A stretch of DNA of 64,000 nucleotides from Nocardia amikacinitolerans NBRC 108937 (GTDB lineage Bacteria > Actinomycetota > Actinomycetes > Mycobacteriales > Mycobacteriaceae), in the NCBI RefSeq assembly GCF_001612615.1, contig NZ_BDAU01000032.1:62001-126000 (forward strand). The letters are read 5' to 3'. Position 1 is the stretch's first letter; each line of letters starts with the position of its first letter. The notes below the pieces were generated by a model. The model searched no databases. It worked only from the letters and a program-made list of their open reading frames with translations, and was not told the origin of the DNA. The position numbers and the translations under genes were made by a program. Shown piece by piece: positions 1-7,689 of the stretch.

Positions 1-587
1 GCCGCGACCAGCCTGCGGGTCAGGTCGTCGAGTTCGGGCAGCTCCCTGGTCTTGGACCGCTCCCACTGCCCGGCCCAGCGTTTGAGCTGGCGCTGGGCAT
101 ACGGCTTGTGGCTGGCCAGGTCCGCGAGACCGACCGCGTCGATGTCGACGGCGTGGATCTTCGCCAAAGTGCGAACCAACGACAGCGCGATTTCGCGGCG
201 CCGCTGCGGCGTCAGCGACCGCGCGATCTCCATCGTGTCGACGACCTGACCGTCGACGTACTCCATCAAGACCAGCGGCACGTCAGAGATGGCCGGATCG
301 TTGGCGACCCCGAGGATGCGCGGCGCCGGCACCGCGGTGTCTTCCAACGCCGCGATGATCCGCGCCTCCCGCATCACATCGTGCGCCGACGCGAGCAGGT
401 GACCCAACGGCGGTCGGCGCAGCACCCAGCGCCGGTCGACGGCGTCGGTGACCAGGTAGGTCAGATTGGATTGGCCGAGACCGATCCTGCTGAAGCGCAG
501 CGGCCCGTCGACCTCGATGCCCAGGGAATCGAGCCAACCGGCCACCGCCGCCGGATCGATCGCCACGGTGTCGGAAACCTCAGGCAT
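1..587 (-). CDS. APH-type phosphotransferase, 5' part only (cut by window edge)
   Basis: The reading frame starts at ATG 587 and runs off the window at base 1, giving about 195 N-terminal residues. The translation has the aminoglycoside-phosphotransferase/choline-kinase fold pattern: a glycine-rich segment (RIGLGQSNLTYLV), a lysine/arginine strand ending in LRRPP, a helix starting VMREARII, and the hinge LVLMEYVDG. The catalytic HGD..N loop would lie outside the window. Its start overlaps the SDR stop by 8 bp (ATGCCTGA), so it is the last visible gene of an acyl-CoA dehydrogenase-SDR-kinase operon. In mammalian ACAD10/ACAD11 the same kinase and dehydrogenase domains are on one chain, which suggests a hydroxyacyl-CoA kinase rather than an antibiotic-resistance enzyme; that role is inference. 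Confidence 0.88.
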   Translation of the reverse strand, partial: MPEVSDTVAIDPAAVAGWLDSLGIEVDGPLRFSRIGLGQSNLTYLVTDAVDRRWVLRRPPLGHLLASAHDVMREARIIAALEDTAVPAPRILGVANDPAISDVPLVLMEYVDGQVVDTMEIARSLTPQRRREIALSLVRTLAKIHAVDIDAVGLADLASHKPYAQRQLKRWAGQWERSKTRELPELDDLTRRLVA

Positions 588-1359
588 CGGCCGAGCCCCC
601 GCGGAACATCGTGGCGTCGCCGAGTCGCTGGCCGCCGTCGATGACCATCGTCTCGCCGGTCATCCAGCTAGCGGCGTCGGAGGCGAGGAAGACGATCGCA
701 GAGGCGATGTCCTCCGGCTCGCCGATCCGGTTCAGCGGCGTCTGCTCGTTCAGCAGGTTCTCGTGCTCCTGCCACAGCGCCGCGGCCAGGCGGGTGCGCA
801 CCACGCCGGGCGCGACCGAGTTGACCCGGATCTTCGGCGAAAGTTCCAGCGCCATCTGCTTGGTCAGGTGGATCAGCGCGGCCTTGCTCGCGTTGTAGAG
901 GCCGAGGTTCGCCTCGAAACCGAGTCCGCCGATGGAGGCGGTATTGATCACGCTGCCGCCGTGCTCGCCCATCCACGCGCCGGTGGCCAGCGAGGTCCAC
1001 AGGATCGGGGCCCACAGGTTCACGTCGAAGGTCTTGCTGAACCGGGCGTGATCCTGGCCGATCACCGGGCCGTAGGCGGGATTGGTGCCCGCGTTGTTGA
1101 CGAGAATGTCGACGCTGCCGAACTTCTCCAGCGTCAGGTCGATGCAGCGGCGCGCCGCGTCCTCGTCGACGGCGTGCGCGGCGACACCGAGCGCGTTGCC
1201 GTCCACCTGCGCGGCAGCGGCGTCCGCGGAGTCCTGCGAGCGGGAGGTGAGCACGACATTGCCGCCCGCCGCGGCGATGGCCTGCGCGGCGGCGAGTCCG
1301 ATACCGCGCGAGGCGCCGGTGACGATGGCGGTACGTCCGCTCAGATCGATGGTGGTCAT
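580..1359 (-). CDS. SDR-family oxidoreductase
   Basis: A 259-residue short-chain dehydrogenase, the usual size for the family. Visible motifs are the Rossmann TGASRGIG near residue 12, the NNAG motif (LVNNAGTN), the catalytic Ser in INTASIGG and the YNASK pair (Tyr/Lys), and the C-terminal MVIDGG. It should be an NAD(P)-dependent oxidoreductase of hydroxy- or ketoacyl substrates. The ATG overlaps the stop of the upstream acyl-CoA dehydrogenase (ATGA), and its own stop overlaps the kinase start, so the three are translationally coupled. It probably oxidises a 3-hydroxy- or related acyl-CoA made by its operon partners; the substrate is not visible in the sequence. Confidence 0.92.
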   Translation of the reverse strand: MTTIDLSGRTAIVTGASRGIGLAAAQAIAAAGGNVVLTSRSQDSADAAAAQVDGNALGVAAHAVDEDAARRCIDLTLEKFGSVDILVNNAGTNPAYGPVIGQDHARFSKTFDVNLWAPILWTSLATGAWMGEHGGSVINTASIGGLGFEANLGLYNASKAALIHLTKQMALELSPKIRVNSVAPGVVRTRLAAALWQEHENLLNEQTPLNRIGEPEDIASAIVFLASDAASWMTGETMVIDGGQRLGDATMFRGGSADA

Positions 1360-2600
1360 CAGGCCTTCACTCCATTGCTCGTGGCGGTCTCGACGGTGCG
1401 GTACTTGCCAAGCTCCTGCCGGGCGATCGCCCGCTTGTGCACCTCGTCCGGGCCGTCGGCCAGCCGCAGGGTGCGCAGATGCGCCCAGGCCATGGCGAGC
1501 GGGAAGTCGTCGGTGACGCCCGCGGCACCGTGCACCTGGATCGCGCGGTCCACCACCTTCAGCGCGATCTGCGGGGCCGCGACCTTGATCGCGGCGATCT
1601 CGGTGCGCGCCTCCTTGTTGCCGACCGTGTCCATCAAATAGGCGGCCTTCAAGGTGAGCAGCCGGATCATCTCGATCTCGATCCGCGATTCGGCGATCCA
1701 GTCCTGGATGTTGGCGTTCTCGCTGATCGGCTTGCCGAAAGTGCTGCGCGAGCGGGCGCGCTTGCACAGCAGTTCCAGCGCGCGCTCGGCCATGCCGATC
1801 GAACGCATGCAGTGGTGGATACGGCCGGGTCCGAGGCGCGCCTGGCTGATGGCGAAACCCTCGCCCTCGCCTTTGAGCACATCCTTGGCGGGCACCCTGA
1901 CGTCGGCGAAATCGATCTCGGCGTGGCCCTCGCGGTCCTGATAGCCGAAGACGGGCAGGTTGCGCATGACCGTGACGCCTGGCGCGTCGATCGGCACGAC
2001 CATCATCGACTGCTGGCGATGCGGCGCCGCGGCCGGATCGGTCTTGCCCATCACGATCAGCACCTTGCAGTTCTTGTGCAACGCGTTGGAGGCGAACCAC
2101 TTGCGGCCGTTCAGGATGTAGTCGCCGCCGTCGCGGACCATCGACAGCTCGACATTGGTCGCGTCCGAGCTGGCCACGCGCGGTTCGGTCATCGCGAACG
2201 CGGACGCCATCGTGCCGTCGAGCAGCGGCTTCAAGTACTTCTGCTTGTGCTCGTCCGTGCCGAAGAGGGTCAGGACCTCCATGTTGCCGGTGTCGGGCGC
2301 GTTGCAGTTGCACGCCTCCGACGCGATGTGGCTGCGACCCATGATCTCGGCCAACGGCGCGTATTCCAGGTTGGTCAGTCCCGGCCCCCATTCCGGATGG
2401 GGATGGAAGAGATTCCACAGTCCACGGCGCCGGGCCTCGGCCTTGAGCTCCTCCATGATCGGCGGATGGAAATGCGGATCACCGGATTCGCGCATCTGCC
2501 GCTCGTAGACGGCTTCGGCGGGGTAGACGTGCGAATCCATGAACTCGAGCAGGTCCGCCTGATATTTCGAGGCACGTTCGGACATGTCGAACAGGGACAT
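1359..2600 (-). CDS. Acyl-CoA dehydrogenase (ACAD10/11-like)
   Basis: A 413-residue flavin-dependent acyl-CoA dehydrogenase. The FAD/substrate motif FAMTEPRVASSDATN lies near residue 145, with KWFASNA following and the C-terminal QVHGAAGVTDDFPLA segment typical of the class. The start is ATG 2600 (MSLFDMSERA), preceded by AGGAG; longer in-frame starts upstream have no homologous-looking sequence. The MTEPxVASSDATN form is the one seen in ACADs that are partnered by APH-type kinases. It is the first gene of the operon with the SDR and the kinase, downstream of an operator-like element and a TetR regulator. Expected to act on a modified or branched acyl-CoA rather than in core beta-oxidation. 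Confidence 0.93.
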   Translation of the reverse strand: MSLFDMSERASKYQADLLEFMDSHVYPAEAVYERQMRESGDPHFHPPIMEELKAEARRRGLWNLFHPHPEWGPGLTNLEYAPLAEIMGRSHIASEACNCNAPDTGNMEVLTLFGTDEHKQKYLKPLLDGTMASAFAMTEPRVASSDATNVELSMVRDGGDYILNGRKWFASNALHKNCKVLIVMGKTDPAAAPHRQQSMMVVPIDAPGVTVMRNLPVFGYQDREGHAEIDFADVRVPAKDVLKGEGEGFAISQARLGPGRIHHCMRSIGMAERALELLCKRARSRSTFGKPISENANIQDWIAESRIEIEMIRLLTLKAAYLMDTVGNKEARTEIAAIKVAAPQIALKVVDRAIQVHGAAGVTDDFPLAMAWAHLRTLRLADGPDEVHKRAIARQELGKYRTVETATSNGVKA

Positions 2601-2716
2601 CCTGGCTCCTGACGGTAGGACGGGTGTCGGCGGTGCGATGTCCGGGCGATACCTCGGCACGGCCGAGCCGACTGCGGGGTGACGAGCTGCGATCCATTCC
2701 CCACGAAAGTGTATAT

Positions 2717-2738
2717 CTGAAGTCGGCGTCAAGTTCAA
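2717..2738 (-). promoter_or_regulatory. Operator-like element 1, upstream of the ACAD-SDR-kinase operon
   Basis: CTGAA and TTCAA arms flank a 12-nt centre containing TCGGCGTCA. It matches the element at 3606-3627 (read on the reverse strand there) at 19 of 22 positions. It sits 117 bp upstream of the operon's first start codon, downstream of the tetR stop. A shared site on both sides of a TetR gene is best explained as its operator; no binding data are visible. Confidence 0.6.
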
Positions 2739-2823
2739 ATAGTGCGGCCGAAAGCTCCCCGAACCGGGCGAATGGCAGTCGCGTTTCGCGCGCTACGAAC
2801 CCCGCGTCACGCCAGGAAGGCGG

Positions 2824-3510
2824 TTACTCCCCCGAAGGAATGCGCAGAGCGTTGACCCACAGCCGCGTCGCGGTGTCGATCACCTCGTCGAGCGGCGCCC
2901 GATCGACCTCGTCCGCACCGGCGACGAAATGGTGGAAGGCCAGTCGGCTGACCATGCTGGACAACGCGCGCGAGGCCAGCATCGGATCGAGGTCCGCATC
3001 GGCGAGCCCCCGCTCCTGGAGGTTCTCGATGCTGCGCGCGTTGCGTACGACGAACGCCTCCGCGCGGTTGCGCCGCAGCCGGGCGAACTCGGGGTCGATA
3101 TTGGCGACCTGTTCGAGCAGGCCCATCAGCTTCGCGTTGCGCTCGTAGGCCAGGAAGTAGGCGCGGTTGCTCGCCGCGATGATCCGCGCCGGATCGGCGT
3201 CCTCGGCCACCCGGGGCATACCCGGATGCATCATGTCCTCCTGGGCCACTTCCAGCACGGCCGCGAAGATCTCTTCCTTGCTCGCGAAGTAGGTGTAGAA
3301 GGTTCCCGACGAGCACTTGGCCGCCTTGGTGATGTCTACCAGCCGCGTGTCCAGGTACCCGTTTCGCTCGAACACCTTCCGCGCCGCCGCGACCAGCGCC
3401 CCGCGGGTCCGCAGACCGCGCTGGGTCGTCGGCAACTCCCGCAGCAGCGACGAGCGCGCCATGGACGGTGGCGCGTCATGGTCGTCGACGTCGGTGCCAG
3501 GAATAGTCAT
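2824..3510 (-). CDS. TetR/AcrR-family transcriptional regulator
   Basis: A 228-residue TetR regulator. The N-terminal helix-turn-helix is clear: TRGALVAAARKVFERNGY, then the recognition region CSSGTFYTYFASKEEIFAAV, followed by an all-helical ligand-binding domain. The start is uncertain: ATG 3510 is used here, ATG 3462 (MARSSLL) is a plausible shorter start, and neither has a good Shine-Dalgarno sequence. It lies between the ACAD-SDR-kinase operon (same strand, 223 bp downstream) and a divergent oxidoreductase. Near-identical operator-like repeats lie upstream of both, so it probably represses both until an acyl-CoA or xenobiotic ligand binds. Confidence 0.93.
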   Translation of the reverse strand: MTIPGTDVDDHDAPPSMARSSLLRELPTTQRGLRTRGALVAAARKVFERNGYLDTRLVDITKAAKCSSGTFYTYFASKEEIFAAVLEVAQEDMMHPGMPRVAEDADPARIIAASNRAYFLAYERNAKLMGLLEQVANIDPEFARLRRNRAEAFVVRNARSIENLQERGLADADLDPMLASRALSSMVSRLAFHHFVAGADEVDRAPLDEVIDTATRLWVNALRIPSGE

Positions 3511-3605
3511 GTCGCATTTATACGTCCGGTCGATGTCGCGGGTGGTCTCGGGCGGGGATTCCAGACCCTGTCGACGGTCGACGAGCCGGATCGGGTCGCC
3601 ACTGA

Positions 3606-3627
3606 TTGAACCTGACGCCGATTTCAA
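3606..3627 (+). promoter_or_regulatory. Operator-like element 2, between tetR and the oxidoreductase gene
   Basis: A perfect TTGAA/TTCAA inverted repeat with a 12-nt centre containing TGACGCCGA. Read on the reverse strand it is the same element as 2717-2738 (19 of 22 identical). It lies 96 bp upstream of tetR and 112 bp upstream of the oxidoreductase start, in the divergent promoter region 3511-3738. Candidate site for autoregulation by the TetR protein. Confidence 0.6.
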
Positions 3628-3738
3628 TTACCCTCCGGAAGAATCGCCGCCTGGATCGAGCACGCCGGGGCGCGCCGACATCGGTCGAGTGCCGAACCGC
3701 CGGTTTCGACGTCATCACGGAACAGAAAGAGAACACGC

Positions 3739-4740
3739 ATGCCGAAGACACAGCAGGTCCGTCTCGCGCAGCGCCCGACCGGGCTGACCACCGACGACAC
3801 CTGGAACGTGACGACCGAGGAGACCCCGGCCCTCGCCGACGGGCAGCTGCTGGTCAAGGTCGACTTCATCTCCCTCGACCCGGCCATGCGCGGGTGGCTC
3901 AACGACGTGCGCTCGTATGTTCCGCCGGTCGGCATCGGTGAGATCATGCGCTCGCTCGATATCGCGACCGTCGTGGAATCCACCCACCCGGACTTCGCGG
4001 TCGGAGACACCGTGAGCGGCATATTCGGGGTGACCGAGTACGCGGTCAGCGACGGCAGGGGTGTCCAGCGCGTCGACCTGTCCGTAGCGCCAGGACCCAC
4101 CTGGCTCGGCGCACTCGGAATGCCCGGGATGACGGCGTATTTCGGCCTGTTGGAGGTCGGGAAGTTGCAGGCCGGGGAGACGGTGGTGGTTTCCGCGGCG
4201 GCGGGCGCCGTCGGCAGTGTCGTGGGCCAGATCGCGAAAGCCAAAGGCGCGCACGTCATCGGCATCGCCGGTGGGCCGGAGAAGTGCAGGATGCTCACCG
4301 AGGAGCTCGGGTTCGACGCGGCCATCGACTACCGCAACGAATCGGTGTTGAACCGGTTGCGGGAAGTGGCGCCCAAGGGCATCGACATCTACTTCGACAA
4401 TGTCGGTGGCGAGATCCTCGATGCCGCACTCGCCAACCTCTGCCGCGGAGCGCGCGTGGTGCTGTGCGGCGCGATCTCGGCGTACAACGACGAGACACTC
4501 GCGCCCGGCCCGTCGCGCTACATGTCTCTGCTGGTCTACCGCGCGTCCATGACCGGCTTCGTCGTGTTCGACTACGCCGACCGCTACGGCGAGGCCGTCC
4601 AGCAGATCGCGCAATGGCTGGCCGAGGGCAAGCTGAAGAGCCGCGAGCACGTCGTCGAGGGCGGGGTCGCGCGCTTCGGCGAGACGTTGAACATGCTGTT
4701 CACCGGCGCGAACAACGGAAAGCTCGTGCTCGCGGTCTGA
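3739..4740 (+). CDS. NADP-dependent medium-chain oxidoreductase (CurA/leukotriene B4 12-hydroxydehydrogenase type)
   Basis: A 333-residue zinc-free medium-chain reductase. The N-terminal domain carries the family signature DFISLDPAMRGW; the cofactor domain has LGMPGMTAYFGLLEVG, then the AAAGAVGSVVGQIAK nucleotide loop and YFDNVGGEILD. These proteins reduce the C=C bond of enones or enals with NADPH. ATG 3739 follows an AAGAGAA ribosome site. It is divergent from tetR with an operator-like repeat between them, which suggests co-regulation with the acyl-CoA dehydrogenase operon. It could remove reactive enones arising from lipid breakdown; the substrate is unknown. Confidence 0.93.
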   Translation: MPKTQQVRLAQRPTGLTTDDTWNVTTEETPALADGQLLVKVDFISLDPAMRGWLNDVRSYVPPVGIGEIMRSLDIATVVESTHPDFAVGDTVSGIFGVTEYAVSDGRGVQRVDLSVAPGPTWLGALGMPGMTAYFGLLEVGKLQAGETVVVSAAAGAVGSVVGQIAKAKGAHVIGIAGGPEKCRMLTEELGFDAAIDYRNESVLNRLREVAPKGIDIYFDNVGGEILDAALANLCRGARVVLCGAISAYNDETLAPGPSRYMSLLVYRASMTGFVVFDYADRYGEAVQQIAQWLAEGKLKSREHVVEGGVARFGETLNMLFTGANNGKLVLAV

Positions 4741-4779
4741 TTCGGCCGATCGCGTGCCGACAGTGCCGCCAGGCCGAAT
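4740..4779 (+). terminator. Hairpin after the oxidoreductase gene
   Basis: ATTCGGCC (4740-4747) pairs perfectly with GGCCGAAT (4772-4779) around a 24-nt loop. It begins at the last base of the stop codon. There is no U-run, so it is either a weak GC-rich terminator or a structural element between the two genes. Confidence 0.4.
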
Positions 4780-4803
4780 CTGATCATCGATTAAATTCTG
4801 GCC

Positions 4804-5790
4804 ATGGCGATCGTGGCGGTTCTGGCTCCGGACAGCGTGCTCGGTTTCGAAGTGATGCTTCCTGGCATGGTGTTCGGCGCCGCGAATACGGTGAGCGGGG
4901 AACAGCACTACGACATCCGGATCGTGACGATCGGCGGAACCGCGGCCGCCGCTCCCGAACACGGTGCGGTGCGGCTTGTGACGGAGTGGGGTCTCGACAG
5001 TCTGGCCGACGCCGATACCGTCGTCGTGCCGGGTCAGGCCGAATTCCGTTGTGAGCCGACCGCTGTCGTTCGTGACGCACTGCTGGACGCGGCCGCGCGC
5101 GGAGCGCGGTTGGCTTCCGTCTGCGTCGGCGCGTTCGCCCTCGCCGCGACCGGGCTGCTCGACGGGCAGCGCGCGACCACCCATTGGGAACACGCCGCCG
5201 AGCTGGCGCGCCGTCATCCGCTCGTCGACGTCGACGCCTCGGTGCTGTTCATCGACAATGGCGCGGTGCTCACCTCGGCCGGGGCGGCGGCGGGGCTCGA
5301 TCTGTGCCTGCACATGGTTCGCCGGGATCTCGGCGCCAAGGTGGCGGCCGACACCGCGCGGCAGATCGTGATGCCGCCGCAAAGGGACGGCGGGCAAGCG
5401 CAATTCATCGCGCACAGCGACCCGGACAGCCCGGACAGCTCCCTGCAGCCGGTCCTGGATTGGATGCAGGTCAACCTGCACCGTCCACTCACCCTCGACG
5501 ACATCGCCGCGCACGGAACCATCAGTGTGCGCAGCCTCAACCGCCGGTTCCGCGCCGAGATCGGGACCACTCCCCTTCAGTGGCTGTTGCGCGCCCGTGT
5601 GCACCGCGCGCAACAGCTGCTCGAGACCACCGACCTGTCCATCGACCGCATCGCCGAAGAGGCGGGCTTCGGCGCCGCCGCGACCTTCCGGTATCACTTC
5701 GCCCGGCTGACACGAACATCTCCGCAGGCCTACCGCAACAGCTTTCACCATGTCGGCCGTTCCACGCGGCCCGTCGAACGAACGGCCTAG
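4804..5790 (+). CDS. GlxA/AdpA-like AraC-family regulator with DJ-1/PfpI domain
   Basis: A 328-residue two-domain regulator. Residues 1-190 form a DJ-1/PfpI (class I amidotransferase-like) domain with the nucleophile-elbow Cys107 in SVCVGAFALAATG. Residues 225-315 form a double AraC helix-turn-helix (LTLDDIAAHGTISVRSLNRRF and IDRIAEEAGFGAAATFRYHF). This architecture is that of AdpA and GlxA. It lies 63 bp after the oxidoreductase, and an inverted repeat matching the published AdpA consensus follows its stop in front of the next gene. It probably activates that HD-domain gene; whether it is the global AdpA or a local paralogue cannot be decided here. Confidence 0.93.
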   Translation: MAIVAVLAPDSVLGFEVMLPGMVFGAANTVSGEQHYDIRIVTIGGTAAAAPEHGAVRLVTEWGLDSLADADTVVVPGQAEFRCEPTAVVRDALLDAAARGARLASVCVGAFALAATGLLDGQRATTHWEHAAELARRHPLVDVDASVLFIDNGAVLTSAGAAAGLDLCLHMVRRDLGAKVAADTARQIVMPPQRDGGQAQFIAHSDPDSPDSSLQPVLDWMQVNLHRPLTLDDIAAHGTISVRSLNRRFRAEIGTTPLQWLLRARVHRAQQLLETTDLSIDRIAEEAGFGAAATFRYHFARLTRTSPQAYRNSFHHVGRSTRPVERTA

Positions 5791-5809
5791 CCGCTGACCC
5801 ATGAGAACC

Positions 5810-5846
5810 GTGGCCAGATTTGAGCACTACATGGCTATCTGGCCAC
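5810..5846 (+). promoter_or_regulatory. AdpA-type inverted repeat upstream of the HD-domain gene
   Basis: GTGGCCAGAT (5810-5819) and ATCTGGCCAC (5837-5846) are perfect 10-bp inverted repeats separated by 17 nt. The left arm with its next base, TGGCCAGATT, fits the AdpA consensus TGGCSNGWWY at all ten positions; the right arm read in reverse fits nine. It lies between an AdpA-like gene and the HD gene start at 5904, so it is a likely binding site. A terminator role is less likely because the loop is long and there is no U-run. Confidence 0.6.
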
Positions 5847-5903
5847 TGGGCGACGGTTACTTCTGAGCACACACTGAGTGGGCACAATCGGAAGGGAAAC
5901 ACG

Positions 5904-6956
5904 ATGACCGTTCAGCAAGCCGACAAAGCCCAATTCAATTTTCCCACTTCGGAACTCGCCGTCGCCGCGGACGCGTTGGTCGCCGCGGTCTCACCGCAGC
6001 TCGTCTACAACCACTGTGTGCGCAGCTATCTGTACGCCCGGGAGGTGGCGACCGCTGAGGGATTGCGCGAAGGTGTGGACTACGACGGCGAACTGCTCTA
6101 CCTCGGCTGCCTTCTGCACGATCTCGGCGCGACCGAGCACGCCAACGGCGACCAGCGTTTCGAGGTCGACGGCGCCGACGCCGCCGCGGACTTCCTCAGA
6201 AGCAAAGGTGTCGACGACGCGCGGGTTCGAACCGTGTGGAACGCTGTCGCGCTGCACACCGTCGACGGCATCGCCCATCGTTTCGGGCCCGTGGAAGCCC
6301 TGGTGCAGCGCGGCACTGGAGTCGACATCGTCGGCCGGGACCGAGAACTTCTGCCCGAAGGGTTCGCCGATCGAGTGCATGCCGTGTGGCCCCGTTACGA
6401 CCTCGGGTACTCGTTCGGCGAGATACTGGCGCGGCAGGTGCGCGACAACACGGCCAAGGGCAGCCCGTTCACGTTCCCGGGCCAGGTCTGCCAGTTGTAC
6501 TACCCGACGCACGGACCGATCACCTGGTTCGACATCGTGGATGGCGCGGGCTGGAACGACCGGCCGGTGCAGGTCGATTCCGGCAGTGTCGGGGCCGCCG
6601 CGCCCGCCGAACTAGCGCCGCGGTTCGAGCGCTACTTCAACGCCGGTGACCTCGACGGCTTGATGTCGCTGTACGAACCCGCGGCCCTGCTCTTCCCGAG
6701 CCCGGGCGACCGGCGATCCGGTACCGCGGCGATCCGGAACGCGCTCGGCGGCATGATCGGCTCCGGTGCGCGGATCGAGCTGCGGACGCGCCGGGTGCAC
6801 GTAGTGGGCGAGCTGGCGCTGATCTCGAACGATGCCATCGTGTCGGGCGTGCGACCCGACGGCGAGCCGGTGATTTCCAGTTCCACCGAGATCGCCCGGC
6901 GCGGCCGTGACGGGTCCTGGCGGTACGTGCTCGACGACCCGTACTTCTCGCTGTGA
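5904..6956 (+). CDS. HD-domain (cyanamide hydratase-like) protein fused to a SnoaL/NTF2-like domain
   Basis: A 350-residue fusion. Residues about 15-220 are an HD metal-dependent hydrolase domain: NHCVRSYLYA supplies the first His, LLHDLGAT the HD pair and LHTVDGI a later His, the pattern of fungal cyanamide hydratases and relatives. Residues about 230-350 look like a SnoaL/nuclear-transport-factor-2 fold (ERYFNAGDLDGLMSLYEPAA). ATG 5904 is chosen because GGAAGGGAAA precedes it; the frame is open further upstream through the inverted repeat. The next gene, 17 bp on, is an isonitrile hydratase-like protein, so the pair may process small C-N triple-bond compounds; this is inference. Confidence 0.85.
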   Translation: MTVQQADKAQFNFPTSELAVAADALVAAVSPQLVYNHCVRSYLYAREVATAEGLREGVDYDGELLYLGCLLHDLGATEHANGDQRFEVDGADAAADFLRSKGVDDARVRTVWNAVALHTVDGIAHRFGPVEALVQRGTGVDIVGRDRELLPEGFADRVHAVWPRYDLGYSFGEILARQVRDNTAKGSPFTFPGQVCQLYYPTHGPITWFDIVDGAGWNDRPVQVDSGSVGAAAPAELAPRFERYFNAGDLDGLMSLYEPAALLFPSPGDRRSGTAAIRNALGGMIGSGARIELRTRRVHVVGELALISNDAIVSGVRPDGEPVISSSTEIARRGRDGSWRYVLDDPYFSL

Positions 6957-6973
6957 TCCCTGAGAGGCGACTC

Positions 6974-7582
6974 ATGACCACATACGGAATCCTCGTCTTC
7001 GACCATGCCGAGGAACTCGACTTCGCCGGACCCTGGGAGGTTTTCACCACCTCGGCGATCCTGCGCGACGACGCCGATCGCGCCGTCCTGATCGCAGAAC
7101 GGCCCGAACCGGTCCGATTCAGCAAAGGGCTTCGTGTGCTGCCGGACCACACGCTGGACGACCACCCGCCGCTGGATGTACTGCTGGTGCCGGGCGGACG
7201 CGGCGCACGGAAGACGCAGCCGCACAACGCGGTGGTCACCCAGTGGATCGCCAGAACGGCGGCCGAAGCCGCCTGGGTGGTAAGCGTCTGCACCGGAGCA
7301 TTTCTGCTGCACGCCGCGGGCCCGGCGCGTGGCCGCCGCGTCGCCACGCACTGGAAGTACGAGGACGCGCTCGAAGCGCGCGGCGACGTCACCGTCGTCC
7401 GGGACGCACGATATGTCGTGGACGGCAATGTCCTCACCAGTCAGGGCGTTTCGGCCGGCATCGACAGCGCGCTCTGGCTGGTCGGCCGACTGCACGGTCG
7501 AGCGCACGCGCGAGCCGTGCGCCGGGAGATCCACTACGATCCGGCGCCCCCTTACCTCGCGGACGAACCCGAGGTGGGCTGA
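6974..7582 (+). CDS. DJ-1/PfpI family protein, isonitrile hydratase-like
   Basis: A 202-residue stand-alone DJ-1/PfpI protein. The nucleophile elbow is SVCTGAFLLHAAG with Cys106, and Asp16 sits in EELDFAGPWEVF; bacterial isonitrile hydratase uses an Asp and a Cys-Thr at matching places to hydrate isonitriles to N-formamides. ATG 6974 is preferred over the 6953 frame start because GAGAGGCGA precedes it. It is 17 bp after the HD-domain gene and should be co-transcribed with it. Other DJ-1 functions (chaperone, glyoxalase) are possible, so the substrate is open. Confidence 0.85.
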   Translation: MTTYGILVFDHAEELDFAGPWEVFTTSAILRDDADRAVLIAERPEPVRFSKGLRVLPDHTLDDHPPLDVLLVPGGRGARKTQPHNAVVTQWIARTAAEAAWVVSVCTGAFLLHAAGPARGRRVATHWKYEDALEARGDVTVVRDARYVVDGNVLTSQGVSAGIDSALWLVGRLHGRAHARAVRREIHYDPAPPYLADEPEVG

Positions 7583-7689
7583 CCGCAACGCCCGCGACGC
7601 GGCAATGCCGTCTCCCCGGAAGAAGGGAAGAGCACGTCAGCCCAGGGAAGCGCTCGGGTCGAGGAGGCTTCGGCGTCGCGTAACCTACC

